Shown here: positions 15,265 to 24,270 of the stretch, in pieces
How the letters are laid out: every line of letters starts with the position of its first letter
Position numbering within the stretch: the stretch's first letter is position 1
Assembly: GCA_041751955.1 (NCBI GenBank)
Contig: JBGSIB010000011.1
Coordinates: 33,133 to 97,132, forward strand
Length of the DNA: 64,000 bases
Source of the DNA: UBA2040 sp041751955
Lineage (GTDB): Bacteria > Bacteroidota > Bacteroidia > Flavobacteriales_D > Crocinitomicaceae
Reading direction: 5' to 3'
Notes under the pieces: generated by a model
What the model saw: the letters and a program-made list of their open reading frames with translations, nothing else
Database searches by the model: none
Told to the model about the DNA's origin: nothing
Position numbers and translations under genes: made by a program

Positions 15265-17361
15265 ATGAATGATTTTCTGGGTACACCCATCGAATATTTA
15301 AAAGGTGTTGGTCCTAAAAGGGCTGAACTTTTGAAGAAAGAGTTGGGTATCGCGTCCTTCGAAGATTTACTTTTTCATTTCCCCTTTCGTTACGTTGACC
15401 GCACCGCCTATCAAAAAGTGGCTGATGCGGCTTATATGGATACACCTCTTCAATTGAAAGGACGAATTACGACGATGAAAATGACAGGTGTCGGACGAGG
15501 GAAGAGAATGTCGGCTTTGTTTGAAGACGAATCTGGGAAAATAGAATTAATATGGTTTCAAGGCGTTGAATGGGTAAAGAAGACCATTTCTCCTGGAAGA
15601 ATTTACCAGATTTACGGCAAAGCCAAAAAGTTTGGAACGGGTTTTAATATTGCCCATCCTGAAGTCACCGCTTGGGAAAACGTGGACCAAACTGGCGGAA
15701 TGCAGGGCGTATATTCCAGTACGGAAAAGTTGAATGACATAGGCTTGCACACCAAAGGAATTTCGAAAATTGCCGTTGGTTTAGTCGAACAAATTAGAGG
15801 AAAAATTACAGAGACTTTACCCAATAAAATTCTATCCCAATATAATTTAGAAAGCCTTGAAAATTCTTTGATTCAAATACATCGACCAGATTCTGAAGAC
15901 CAAGTACGAAAAGCAATATTTAGATTGAAATTTGAAGAACTTTTCTTCCTGCAATTGGAACTGCTTCATCGCAAACAAATCAGTTTTGAAAAAGGAAAAG
16001 GCTTTGTTTTTCCTAAATTGAGTAAGTTTTTCAATACTTTTTATGAAAATCATTTGCCATTCGATCTTACCAATGCACAAAAGCGGGTTTTGAAAGAAAT
16101 TAGAAGCGATGTTACTTCAGGAAAACACATGAATCGTTTGCTTCAAGGAGACGTTGGAAGTGGAAAGACCTTTGTAGCATTGTTGGCCGCTTTAATGGCG
16201 ATAGACAATGATTTTCAAGCCGCGATAATTGCACCAACAGAAATTTTAGCGACACAACATTACGAAGGAATTTCAACTTTGCTCGAACCGCTGGGCATTA
16301 AAGTCGGACTATTGAAAGGTTCCGTCACCAAGAAAAAACGAGAAGTCCTTCATGAACAGTTGAGAAATGGGGAAATGCATTTACTCATAGGCACCCACGC
16401 GCTCTTGGAAAATGAAGTTAGGTTTTTGAACTTGGGTATGGTTGTCATAGACGAACAGCATCGATTTGGTGTGGCACAAAGAGCAAAAATGTGGCGAAAA
16501 AATGTAATTCCTCCTCACGTTTTGATTATGACCGCAACACCCATTCCTCGAACCTTGGCTATGACTTTTTATGGCGACTTGGATGTTTCCGTAATAGATG
16601 AATTACCGCCGGGAAGAAAACCAATTACGACAGTTCATCGCAACGAGTCCAATCGTTTGGCGGTTTTTAAATTTATGAAAGAGGAAATCGCTTTGGGGCG
16701 ACAAATCTATATTGTTTATCCCTTGATTGCCGAGTCGAAAACACTTGATTTGAATAATTTGCTAGAAGGACATGAAGCCATATCGAGAGCATTTCCTTTA
16801 CCTGATTTCAAAGTAAGTATCCTTCACGGACAGATGAAAGCAGATGCAAAGCAATTTGAAATGAATCGATTTGTGAAAGGTGAAACAAATATTATGGTCG
16901 CCACAACTGTAATCGAAGTAGGGGTTAATGTTCCCAATGCCAGCGTTATGATTATCGAGAATTCTGAACGATTTGGTCTGTCCCAATTGCATCAGTTGCG
17001 GGGCAGAGTGGGGCGCGGTGCGGATAAATCCTATTGCATACTAATGTCTTCACATAAAATTTCAAGAGAAGCGAAAAAGCGAATTGAAACAATGGTGCGC
17101 ACACAAGATGGATTTGAAATTGCTGAAGTTGATTTGGAAATTCGCGGTCCCGGCGATATAATGGGAACCCAACAAAGTGGAGATTTAAATTTAAAATTAG
17201 CTGATTTAGCGAAGGATGGTACGCTTGTTATTTTAGCTAGAGATGCGGCGCGAGAGGTTTTGCTAGAGGATGAAAATTTGCTGAGAACGGAACATGTTCA
17301 GATTAGGTTGAAGTTGGAGAAGATGTTGCGAGCGCGGCCGGATTGGGGGAAGATTAGTTGA
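15265..17361 (+). CDS. recG: ATP-dependent DNA helicase RecG
   Basis: RecG remodels stalled replication forks and Holliday junctions. The 698-residue protein has the N-terminal wedge/OB domain (about 1-230) beginning with a helix-hairpin-like YLKGVGPKRAELL, and then superfamily 2 motifs: Walker A GDVGSGKTFVA, DEQHRFG (a DExQ/H box with the family's QHRFGV), TATPIPRT, and QLRGRVGRG of motif VI. A C-terminal RecG-specific helical hook follows (EIRGPGDIMGTQQSG). Length and order are normal. It is a single gene between dsbD and the ArsR-like gene. Confidence 0.97.
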   Translation: MNDFLGTPIEYLKGVGPKRAELLKKELGIASFEDLLFHFPFRYVDRTAYQKVADAAYMDTPLQLKGRITTMKMTGVGRGKRMSALFEDESGKIELIWFQGVEWVKKTISPGRIYQIYGKAKKFGTGFNIAHPEVTAWENVDQTGGMQGVYSSTEKLNDIGLHTKGISKIAVGLVEQIRGKITETLPNKILSQYNLESLENSLIQIHRPDSEDQVRKAIFRLKFEELFFLQLELLHRKQISFEKGKGFVFPKLSKFFNTFYENHLPFDLTNAQKRVLKEIRSDVTSGKHMNRLLQGDVGSGKTFVALLAALMAIDNDFQAAIIAPTEILATQHYEGISTLLEPLGIKVGLLKGSVTKKKREVLHEQLRNGEMHLLIGTHALLENEVRFLNLGMVVIDEQHRFGVAQRAKMWRKNVIPPHVLIMTATPIPRTLAMTFYGDLDVSVIDELPPGRKPITTVHRNESNRLAVFKFMKEEIALGRQIYIVYPLIAESKTLDLNNLLEGHEAISRAFPLPDFKVSILHGQMKADAKQFEMNRFVKGETNIMVATTVIEVGVNVPNASVMIIENSERFGLSQLHQLRGRVGRGADKSYCILMSSHKISREAKKRIETMVRTQDGFEIAEVDLEIRGPGDIMGTQQSGDLNLKLADLAKDGTLVILARDAAREVLLEDENLLRTEHVQIRLKLEKMLRARPDWGKIS

Positions 17362-17411
17362 TGTTTAAGGTGTTGTTATTCAGATACTTGAAGTTTAATC
17401 AGTATCAAGCT

Positions 17412-17435
17412 AAATAAAAATTTAAATTTTTATTT
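17412..17435. promoter_or_regulatory. AT-rich perfect palindrome upstream of the ArsR-like gene
   Basis: A 24-bp perfect palindrome of two AAATAAAAATTT half-sites lies between recG and the ArsR-like gene. The same half-site, preceded by the same AAGCT, recurs just after that gene at 17864-17895. It could be an autoregulatory operator, but an AT-rich palindrome can also be a terminator-like structure after recG. Confidence 0.5.
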
Positions 17436-17517
17436 TTTCAAGTTTTATTTTGATTGATTGAATAAAATTTTCTAACTTAAATGGAAATATGTTTTATTAA
17501 CCAAACCTTTTTTAATT

Positions 17518-17831
17518 ATGCCAGCAAGAAAAACCGAACAATTTGGACGTAACCATGTCTTGAATTCACAGATAGGAAGAGCCTTGTCTCATCCCGCCAG
17601 ATTGAGAATTATCGAAATTTTAAAAACTGAAATTATTGCGAAGAATACGGATTTACTTAAAATTCTTAAATTGTCACAACCAAGTGTTTCAAATCATATT
17701 AAAAAACTTCAAGAAGCAGATTTAATCGATTTGACTTTCGCACTAACAATTCTTTCTTTATTTCACTTCGTGAAAATGCGGAGTTTAGGGTTAAGGAATT
17801 CGTGGACGGGCTGTTTGGGAATGCTGCGTAA
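17518..17831 (+). pseudogene. ArsR-like winged-helix regulator, broken by a single-base frameshift
   Basis: The N-terminal 75 residues form a winged-helix DNA-binding domain: ALSHPARLRIIEILK, then the recognition helix region LKLSQPSVSNHIKKLQEADLI. After DLTF the frame runs into an unrelated tail and stops at 17841. One frame over, the sequence continues as RTNNSFFISLRENAEF and VKEFVDGLFGNAA and ends at TAA 17829-17831. Adding one T to the TTT at 17736-17738 restores a 104-residue protein. No metal-binding cysteine motif is visible, so it is not an obvious metal sensor. Palindromes flank it on both sides. Confidence 0.8.
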
Positions 17832-17863
17832 ATCATTATAAATCAGTAATTAAGCTTTAAGCT

Positions 17864-17895
17864 AAATAAAAATTTAAATATTTAAATTTTTATTT
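17864..17895. promoter_or_regulatory. AT-rich perfect palindrome between the ArsR-like gene and DUF5723
   Basis: A 32-bp perfect palindrome has the same AAATAAAAATTT half-sites as 17412-17435, but with eight more central bases. It sits 73 bp upstream of the DUF5723 start and 32 bp after the repaired ArsR stop. Shared half-sites on both sides suggest one protein binds both, or that the gene lies inside a small repeat-bounded unit. Confidence 0.5.
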
Positions 17896-17967
17896 TTTTT
17901 CATGGATTTCAGTTCTTTCCAATTTCTTTCCATAGTTTTACGTTATTATTTTTTCATCTACCCCAAA

Positions 17968-19425
17968 ATGACAAACCGAATTGTAATAATATTGCTATTC
18001 CTTGTTTCTGGCCTAAACGCTCAGGAACAATTCGGTGCGTCTTCTTCCAATTATACACCAACATTATCTGTTTTTACCAATCCTTCGTCCATGTTGGATT
18101 CAAAAACTTGGCTCGACATCCATATAATTGGCGCCGGTGCTTATGTCAATAACAACATGGTTTATGTCGAAAATTCAGGGGTTTTGCCACTGATTAGACA
18201 AAGAGATAGACAATTTGATAACAACAGCGTCAAATTTAATCGTGACCGAAATAATTATAAAGCCTATAATCGAAACTTCGTCAACGTCCTATCAGGAGTT
18301 TGGTCGCAAGGAGATCATGCTGCAGGTCTGTTCTTTAACGCCCGTTCTTTCACTATGGCTCGAGGTATATCGGGTGATTTGGTAGGAATGATTGATAGTT
18401 CATTGGCTGGATTTTCTGTTGCTAAAAACCAACCTTTCGATTTTTCCAATATGTATTTGTCTTCGGTAAATTTTGGAGAAATTCAATTGAGTTATGGCTA
18501 TACTTTTTACAAGAAAAAAAGAGACATGCTCATGGGAGGAATTTCGGTTAAAAAGTTTATTCCCATCGCTGGTGCCGCCGCACAGGTAAATGAATTACGG
18601 TTCAATTTGGCTTCTGATACCTCTTTTAACTATTTGTTCGCCAATATGGATGCGATGTATGTGCAACAATCTGCCAAATTCCTGAAAGGAGGAATGGGGC
18701 TCGACCTTGGAGTGACCTTCCAAAAAATGGAGGCGGATTGTCGAAGTTATCAGCCAAATAGCAAGAAAATGGGCTGCCGGACCCTTCATTACAAATATAA
18801 GTTAGGCGTTTCTGTGCTCGACATTGGTTCTGTAAAATTCAATAAAGATGACGTGCAAAGTCAAGGCGTAAGAATCAATGAACCGAATCTTTATTATAGC
18901 AATTACGATCAAATTAATACAGACACTATTTTTCAAGCCATTCAAACGCTTGATACCATTTTAGGTGATGAGGACATTAGAAATGTCAATAAGATTCATC
19001 TTCCGACCGCCCTTTCTGTGCAATTTGACTATAATGTTTGGGACTCAAAAGTTTATGCTTTTGGAAGCTTGATGCAAGGACTACCTATCAGTCAGAATAA
19101 ATTTGGTCTGAGAAGAGCGAATTCACTAATGGTTGGTGCCCGATTCGAGTCCAGATTTTTTGATATTGCTTTACCCATAAGTTTATATGATTACACAACA
19201 CCACAGATAGGACTTTCCATGCGAATCTATTGTTTGACAATAGGAACCGACAAATTACTATCTCTTTTTGGAAACACAAATTTATACGGAGGCGACATCT
19301 ATGCCCATGTCAAAATACCAATTTTCTACAATCCTAAATGTCGAAAAAAGGCAAAAAGTAATTTCAAGCAATACAATCCCAATCAGATTCGTAAAAAGAA
19401 AAGCGAATGTGACGCTTACCAATAG
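17968..19425 (+). CDS. DUF5723 family outer-membrane/secreted protein
   Basis: From ATG 17968 a signal peptide (about 1-17, ending NAQ) precedes a ~470-residue beta-rich protein of the Bacteroidota DUF5723 type, with the N-terminal TNPSSMLDSKTWLDIHIIGAG block. Repeated Gly/aromatic strands (IQLSYGYTFYKKKRDMLMGG and so on) suggest an outer-membrane barrel related to PorP/SprF- or PorV-like proteins. The C-terminal tail is short and basic with several Cys. Function of the family is not established. An in-frame extension to 17902 would place a hydrophobic stretch before the signal peptide and is less likely. Confidence 0.8.
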   Translation: MTNRIVIILLFLVSGLNAQEQFGASSSNYTPTLSVFTNPSSMLDSKTWLDIHIIGAGAYVNNNMVYVENSGVLPLIRQRDRQFDNNSVKFNRDRNNYKAYNRNFVNVLSGVWSQGDHAAGLFFNARSFTMARGISGDLVGMIDSSLAGFSVAKNQPFDFSNMYLSSVNFGEIQLSYGYTFYKKKRDMLMGGISVKKFIPIAGAAAQVNELRFNLASDTSFNYLFANMDAMYVQQSAKFLKGGMGLDLGVTFQKMEADCRSYQPNSKKMGCRTLHYKYKLGVSVLDIGSVKFNKDDVQSQGVRINEPNLYYSNYDQINTDTIFQAIQTLDTILGDEDIRNVNKIHLPTALSVQFDYNVWDSKVYAFGSLMQGLPISQNKFGLRRANSLMVGARFESRFFDIALPISLYDYTTPQIGLSMRIYCLTIGTDKLLSLFGNTNLYGGDIYAHVKIPIFYNPKCRKKAKSNFKQYNPNQIRKKKSECDAYQ

Positions 19426-19440
19426 TCAACTGGAAAATAA

Positions 19441-19911
19441 TTGCATTTGAAAATAGTTTTCGAACATTTCTACATTTTTGCAGCCTTGCTCTTTTTTGCC
19501 TTAAGCTTTGTATCGAATGAAGCATTGGATATTGCTATTCACGACACTTATTTTGTCATTGCTCATCAACAAATAGCTTATCTGATTTCCATTTATTTTG
19601 TGCTATTTGCCGGTTTTATTTTCCTTTTTAGAAAATGGGGTAAAGCTCTGAACAAAACCATTGTGTGCCTTCATTTCTTTGCTACAACAATTACCCTTTT
19701 CGGTTTTATTGTCTTACAAATGAAAATTGCCGCGCGGACAAAGGATTATCAGGATATGAGTGTTTTCGATGAAATAAAAAACTCAAATTTATTCGAGGAA
19801 AACCAATTGATTACTTTCCTGATTCTGATATTTCTATTGGCTCAATTGATTTTCTTTTTAACCGTAATTATTAACAGTTTTATAAGAAAACCTAACTCAA
19901 ATACCCGATAA
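19441..19911 (+). CDS. Small polytopic membrane protein with a cytochrome-oxidase-subunit-I-like motif
   Basis: A 156-residue protein with four predicted helices (about 8-25, 43-62, 70-90 and 123-148). Between helices 1 and 2 it has LDIAIHDTYFVIAHQQ, strikingly like the HDTYYVVAHFH segment of cytochrome c oxidase subunit I, but the heme/copper ligands in the other helices are absent. It therefore cannot be an oxidase; it looks like a descended fragment or a distinct family. The only available start is a TTG at 19441, because an in-frame stop precedes it directly. It follows DUF5723 by 15 bp on the same strand. Confidence 0.6.
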   Translation: MHLKIVFEHFYIFAALLFFALSFVSNEALDIAIHDTYFVIAHQQIAYLISIYFVLFAGFIFLFRKWGKALNKTIVCLHFFATTITLFGFIVLQMKIAARTKDYQDMSVFDEIKNSNLFEENQLITFLILIFLLAQLIFFLTVIINSFIRKPNSNTR

Positions 19912-19933
19912 TTCTGGAAAGAAAAACTGCAAT

Positions 19934-21697
19934 CTAGTCAGTATATATGGAATCAAATAGATCATTAAATTTAGCTAAAATGATTTTTCGTTTCAATTTT
20001 AATGTCGGTGTTAACTCACCAGTTTCCACTGACATTTCTTTGCTCAACAAACGGAAGTCTTTAATTTTCTCCCATTGACCGTAACCCTCGTTGAATTTCT
20101 CAATTTCTTTTTTGAATCGATCCAATATTTTCTGGTCACTGACCAGTTTTTCATTCGTGTCAATATCTAATTTCAAATTCTTGATTTTTGCCCAATCACG
20201 AACATATTCGTAATTAGGAACAATAAAGGCCGATGGATACTTTTGACTTTCACCAATCACCATTATTTGTTCAATAAATCTCGACTCTTTGAACTTGTTT
20301 TCCATTGCTTGAGGAATGATATATTTCCCTCCAGAAGTCTTGAAAATTTCCTTTTTCCTATCGGTAATCTTTAGGTATTTTCCTTGAATAAATTCACCTA
20401 TATCACCCGTATGAAACCACCCATCAGAATCAATAGCTTCCGCTGTAACATCTGGCAAATTGTAATAGCCGATCATCAAATTTGGTCCTTTGGTTAAAAT
20501 CTCTCCGTCTTCAGCAATTCTAACCTCTACGTCATCGATTAAAGCTCCTACAGAACCAAATACAATTCCTTTTTGAAAAGAATTCACAGATATAACCGGC
20601 GAAGTTTCTGATAATCCATAGCCTTCTAAAATAGGTACTCCTGCTGCCATGAATATACGCGCTAATCGAGGCTGAAGGGCCGCGCTCCCGGAAGCAATAG
20701 CTTTAACATGTCCACCCAAAGCTTCTCTCCATTTCGAAAATATCAACTTGTTCACGATGGCTAATTTAATTTTATACATTGCGCCTTTACCCTGCATTTC
20801 ATATTCTTCAGCCAATTCAACGGCCCAGAAGAAAAGCTTTCTCTTGATACCTGTCAATTCATCTCCCTTTGCCATGATTTTATCGAAAACTTTTTCGATT
20901 AATCTAGGAACCGCTGTGAATACATGAGGTTGTACTTCCCGAATATTGTCGCCAATTGTATCCATAGATTCGGCAAAATGTATGGAGCAACCTAGTTTTA
21001 TATATAAGTAATGCAACATCCTTTCATAAATGTGACAAACGGGCAAGAAAGATAAAACGCGCGAATTATTATCCGCAGGAATCGGTTCTTCACACGCCAA
21101 AACATTCGAAAGTATATTGTTATGTGAAAGCATTACACCTTTAGGATTTCCTGTTGTGCCAGATGTATAAATAATAGTAGCTAGATCTCCATTTTTGATT
21201 ACTGCTTTTCGGTCGTCAATAATTTTCGAGTCCACATTTTCTCCTTCTTTTTCAATGGAACTCCAATGTTCAGCGCCGCTAACATGGTCAAAGGTATATA
21301 GTTTCTCAAGTGAAGGCGCTCGGTCTTTAATACCATTTATTCTATGAAATAATTCTTCAGTACCAACGAAGCAATGTTTCAATTTAGCATCGTTGAATAT
21401 ATAAACATAATCGTTCTCAGAAATATTTGGATAGAGCGGAACCACTATACCACCAACTTGTTGAATCGCAATATCCATTACGTTCCATTCATAGCGGTTA
21501 GTCGACACCAAACCGACATTATCACCTGGTTCAATTCCCAAACCAATTAATCCTTTTGAACAAGCATTCACGCGTTCAAGAAATCCCTCCGTTGATAATT
21601 TCTCCCAATTCCCGCTAACTTTCGTTACGAACATTCCAGGTTGAGGATATTTTTCCAATTGATGGTATGGTAAATCAAATAAGCGTGTTGGAGTCAT
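19934..21697 (-). CDS. Long-chain acyl-CoA synthetase (AMP-forming)
   Basis: This enzyme activates fatty acids to acyl-CoA through an acyl-adenylate. The 587-residue ANL-superfamily protein has the P-loop-like motif IIYTSGTTGNPKGV, GYGLSETSPVIS, and the hinge region GWFHTGDIGEF followed by LKITDRKKEIFKTSGGKYI with the catalytic C-terminal lysine region. The overall form is the FAA1/FadD15 type of Bacteroidota and actinobacteria. It is a single transcription unit, divergent from the ECF sigma gene. Length is typical. Confidence 0.92.
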   Translation of the reverse strand: MTPTRLFDLPYHQLEKYPQPGMFVTKVSGNWEKLSTEGFLERVNACSKGLIGLGIEPGDNVGLVSTNRYEWNVMDIAIQQVGGIVVPLYPNISENDYVYIFNDAKLKHCFVGTEELFHRINGIKDRAPSLEKLYTFDHVSGAEHWSSIEKEGENVDSKIIDDRKAVIKNGDLATIIYTSGTTGNPKGVMLSHNNILSNVLACEEPIPADNNSRVLSFLPVCHIYERMLHYLYIKLGCSIHFAESMDTIGDNIREVQPHVFTAVPRLIEKVFDKIMAKGDELTGIKRKLFFWAVELAEEYEMQGKGAMYKIKLAIVNKLIFSKWREALGGHVKAIASGSAALQPRLARIFMAAGVPILEGYGLSETSPVISVNSFQKGIVFGSVGALIDDVEVRIAEDGEILTKGPNLMIGYYNLPDVTAEAIDSDGWFHTGDIGEFIQGKYLKITDRKKEIFKTSGGKYIIPQAMENKFKESRFIEQIMVIGESQKYPSAFIVPNYEYVRDWAKIKNLKLDIDTNEKLVSDQKILDRFKKEIEKFNEGYGQWEKIKDFRLLSKEMSVETGELTPTLKLKRKIILAKFNDLFDSIYTD

Positions 21698-21908
21698 ATG
21701 TTGTTTTTTTTGTTTGGTTAACGAATATAAGTAAATTCCTTTTATATCACAATAATTGATATCTATATGAGTTCTAAATAAGAAGGTGATATTAAATAAA
21801 TTTCACCAGTTGTTAATTTTTTCTTAATTTTCAATTCTGAAATAAATTATTTCAACCTGTAACATTTAGCTTATAGGGATTGTTTAACTGTTAACGTGCA
21901 TAGAACTT

Positions 21909-22394
21909 TTGACGAAAAATGAGTACAATATCGCTGTTAGGGATCACGCCAACGCCTTGTATGGTTTTGGATTGAAGTTCTTGCGAGATAGCGAAAATGC
22001 TCACGACATAGTTCAGGATGTATTTGAAAAATTGTGGGTTAATCGAAGCTCAGTAGAATTTGAAAAGGCGAAAAGTTGGATGTTTACAACCGCTTATCAC
22101 GCCATTTTGAATTTTATCAAGCGACGAAAACGAATGGATTACGATTCAGACAGATTGCCGGAAAAGGGCGCAAGTGAAAAACTTACGTTTGTCTTGAATG
22201 AAGTGGTTGAAAGAGCAATAAGCATCTTGCCTCCGCTTCAAAAAAGTATCATTCTGCTCAGAGATTTAGAAGGGTATTCTTATCAAGAAATTGGTGAAAT
22301 ACTTGAAATATCTGACTCACAAGTGAAAGTATATTTGTTCCGTGCACGAAATAAAATTAAAAAACAGTTAAAGGATTCGCGTAAGCTGGTATGA
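21909..22394 (+). CDS. ECF-family RNA polymerase sigma factor
   Basis: A 161-residue sigma-70 family protein with only regions 2 and 4. Region 2 shows DIVQDVFEKLWVN and WMFTTAYHAILNFIKRRKR. Region 4 shows LPPLQKSIILLRDLEGYSYQ, then EIGEILEISDSQVKVYLFRA, the helix-turn-helix contacting the -35-equivalent element. The start is TTG at 21909; no in-frame ATG or GTG lies upstream. It overlaps the next gene by 4 bp (ATGA), so the two are translationally coupled. In that position the next gene should be its anti-sigma factor, and its N-terminus fits. Confidence 0.92.
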   Translation: MTKNEYNIAVRDHANALYGFGLKFLRDSENAHDIVQDVFEKLWVNRSSVEFEKAKSWMFTTAYHAILNFIKRRKRMDYDSDRLPEKGASEKLTFVLNEVVERAISILPPLQKSIILLRDLEGYSYQEIGEILEISDSQVKVYLFRARNKIKKQLKDSRKLV

Positions 22395-24244
22395 GTAACC
22401 CCTCTTTTGAAAATATAGATCAATGGCTCTTTGAGTATACGGAAGGGAATCTTTCTCCTAACCAGGTTACTCAATTGGAGCGTTTTCTGTTGAACAATCC
22501 GGAGTTCGATGCTGACATGGATGCTTGGCAATCTGCAAAAGTGGATGCTACCCCGGTTGTTTTTCCAGGCATCGTTGGTCGCAAGCGCAAACCTGTTCCT
22601 TTTTGGCTGATTCCAAGTCTTGTTTTTGCTGTCACTTTTGCGGCAGGTGGCTTTTTTGGTGCTTATTTAGTTTCACCTGATACACTCCAATTGGAAGACG
22701 CAGCTTCTGTAGCGCAATCTTTGCCTATAGAAAACAATAAGAGTCTATTAGCTCTTAGTTTTAAAGCTAAGGTTGATGTCGAAAATAATGATGTTGAGAA
22801 TAAGTCTCAACAAATAAATTATATTTCATCGAGAGATAAGGTGCAAAATTCAAATTATTCGTTGAATAGCATAACTCAAAGCAAGTCTGATGAAATGGAT
22901 AACAATTTGTACTTGACAACATCCAATAAGGTAAATTTCGGTTTACAAACTCAAAATGCGGAGCTTCGGTCAGTTCCTTTATCTTCAGATGAATTTTCTG
23001 TTGTTGAAAAAGATTTGACTATTCACGATGAGAATCCAAATAACACTCAAAATGAAATTATTGTACCGAATGCAGATAATCAAGTTATAACTCAAGAAAC
23101 GGACTTAACGGTAATTAAAGCGCCTTTAGCTAATATTGAACCTATAGTATCCGTTGTTTCTGATGAAGAAGTAACAGAAAGTAATTTACCGAAGAGTAAG
23201 AAATTAGAAAAGGATGATATGAATGGGGGTGAAATGGATCAAGCTATCACGGCTAAAGCAATGACTAGAGGCGATAGAATTTCAAGTAATTACCAAACTT
23301 CTTTTGCATCAACAATGAAATCAACTTGGCGAAAAGTGGTTCGCATGACCGATAATCCTATAGCATTGACCAATTCAAAAGATATCTATTATCATGCTCC
23401 AGGTATGCAAACTTTGAATGTGAATTTTGCAACAGCTGGAAATTTATTGAAAACACGAGTTCAATCAATTTCACGTGCTCAGTGGACAGGACATTCCAAC
23501 CAGCAATTGATGAACGAACTTTCTCTTGATACATACGTAAGAAGTATACGCGGTGGAATTGGTGTACAATTAAATCACGCTTATTATAACAACGGAACTT
23601 ATAATGTTGGGCAAATTGCATTGACATATTCACCTAAATTTACCGTGAAAAGAAATTTTTCAATTGAACCTGCCGTCCGGATTAAAATGGGTGACAAAAG
23701 ATTGAATGCTAAAAATTTGGTACCAGGGCAGCTAATTGAAATGGACAGAGGGAACAAACAAATATTCTACAATGAGACACCAGAAAACTTGGTGAAAGAC
23801 TTGTGGTACAAAGATATTGGTCTTGGATTGAGTAGCAATACGAAGTGGTTCTCTGTTGGTTTTCAGGCAGATAATCTTGGTAGACATTTCAACAACGCAT
23901 ACAACTCCTCCAACGAAAATGATAGAGCAGGCGTACACTATACAGGGACCATTGGAATGGATTTTGTGTCACGTTCAAAAATAATTTCATTTTCTCCTTA
24001 CCTAATGTACCAAAAAGTGGAAAATTTATCTGAAATTTGGGGCGGCTCAATATTCAGGTATAATATTTTGACCCTTGGAGGTGGAATTTCTTCCTCCGGA
24101 GACTATGCAGGCTCAATTGGGTTAAAAACAGACCGATTTATGCTAACCTACAACGTGGATTATACTCGTTCTTATCTTGCCGATAAGCGATTATTTTCAC
24201 AACAACTGACCATAAGAATATTGATGAAAAATGGCTATAAATAG
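22391..24244 (+). CDS. Predicted dual-membrane anti-sigma factor with a PorP/SprF-like outer-membrane barrel
   Basis: A 617-residue protein built of four parts. Residues 1-60 resemble Bacteroidota anti-sigma N-termini (DQWLFEYTEGNLSPNQVTQL then FLLNNPEFDADMDAW). A positive-inside RKRK (64-67) precedes one transmembrane helix at 71-94. Residues 95-300 are a polar, Asn/Ser/Asp-rich linker long enough to cross the periplasm. Residues about 320-617 align by eye with PorP/SprF barrels (NPIALTNS, SIRGGIGVQL, and TDRFMLTYNVDYTRSYL near the end). It has no signal peptide at its N-terminus. The gene is coupled to the ECF sigma gene upstream and followed by a true PorP/SprF gene 26 bp downstream. The architecture parallels the dual membrane-spanning anti-sigma (Dma) proteins reported in Bacteroides. 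The sigma partner and outer-membrane insertion are inference. Confidence 0.75.
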   Translation: MSNPSFENIDQWLFEYTEGNLSPNQVTQLERFLLNNPEFDADMDAWQSAKVDATPVVFPGIVGRKRKPVPFWLIPSLVFAVTFAAGGFFGAYLVSPDTLQLEDAASVAQSLPIENNKSLLALSFKAKVDVENNDVENKSQQINYISSRDKVQNSNYSLNSITQSKSDEMDNNLYLTTSNKVNFGLQTQNAELRSVPLSSDEFSVVEKDLTIHDENPNNTQNEIIVPNADNQVITQETDLTVIKAPLANIEPIVSVVSDEEVTESNLPKSKKLEKDDMNGGEMDQAITAKAMTRGDRISSNYQTSFASTMKSTWRKVVRMTDNPIALTNSKDIYYHAPGMQTLNVNFATAGNLLKTRVQSISRAQWTGHSNQQLMNELSLDTYVRSIRGGIGVQLNHAYYNNGTYNVGQIALTYSPKFTVKRNFSIEPAVRIKMGDKRLNAKNLVPGQLIEMDRGNKQIFYNETPENLVKDLWYKDIGLGLSSNTKWFSVGFQADNLGRHFNNAYNSSNENDRAGVHYTGTIGMDFVSRSKIISFSPYLMYQKVENLSEIWGGSIFRYNILTLGGGISSSGDYAGSIGLKTDRFMLTYNVDYTRSYLADKRLFSQQLTIRILMKNGYK

Positions 24245-24270
24245 CCGTACAATGCTAAAACAATAAAAAA

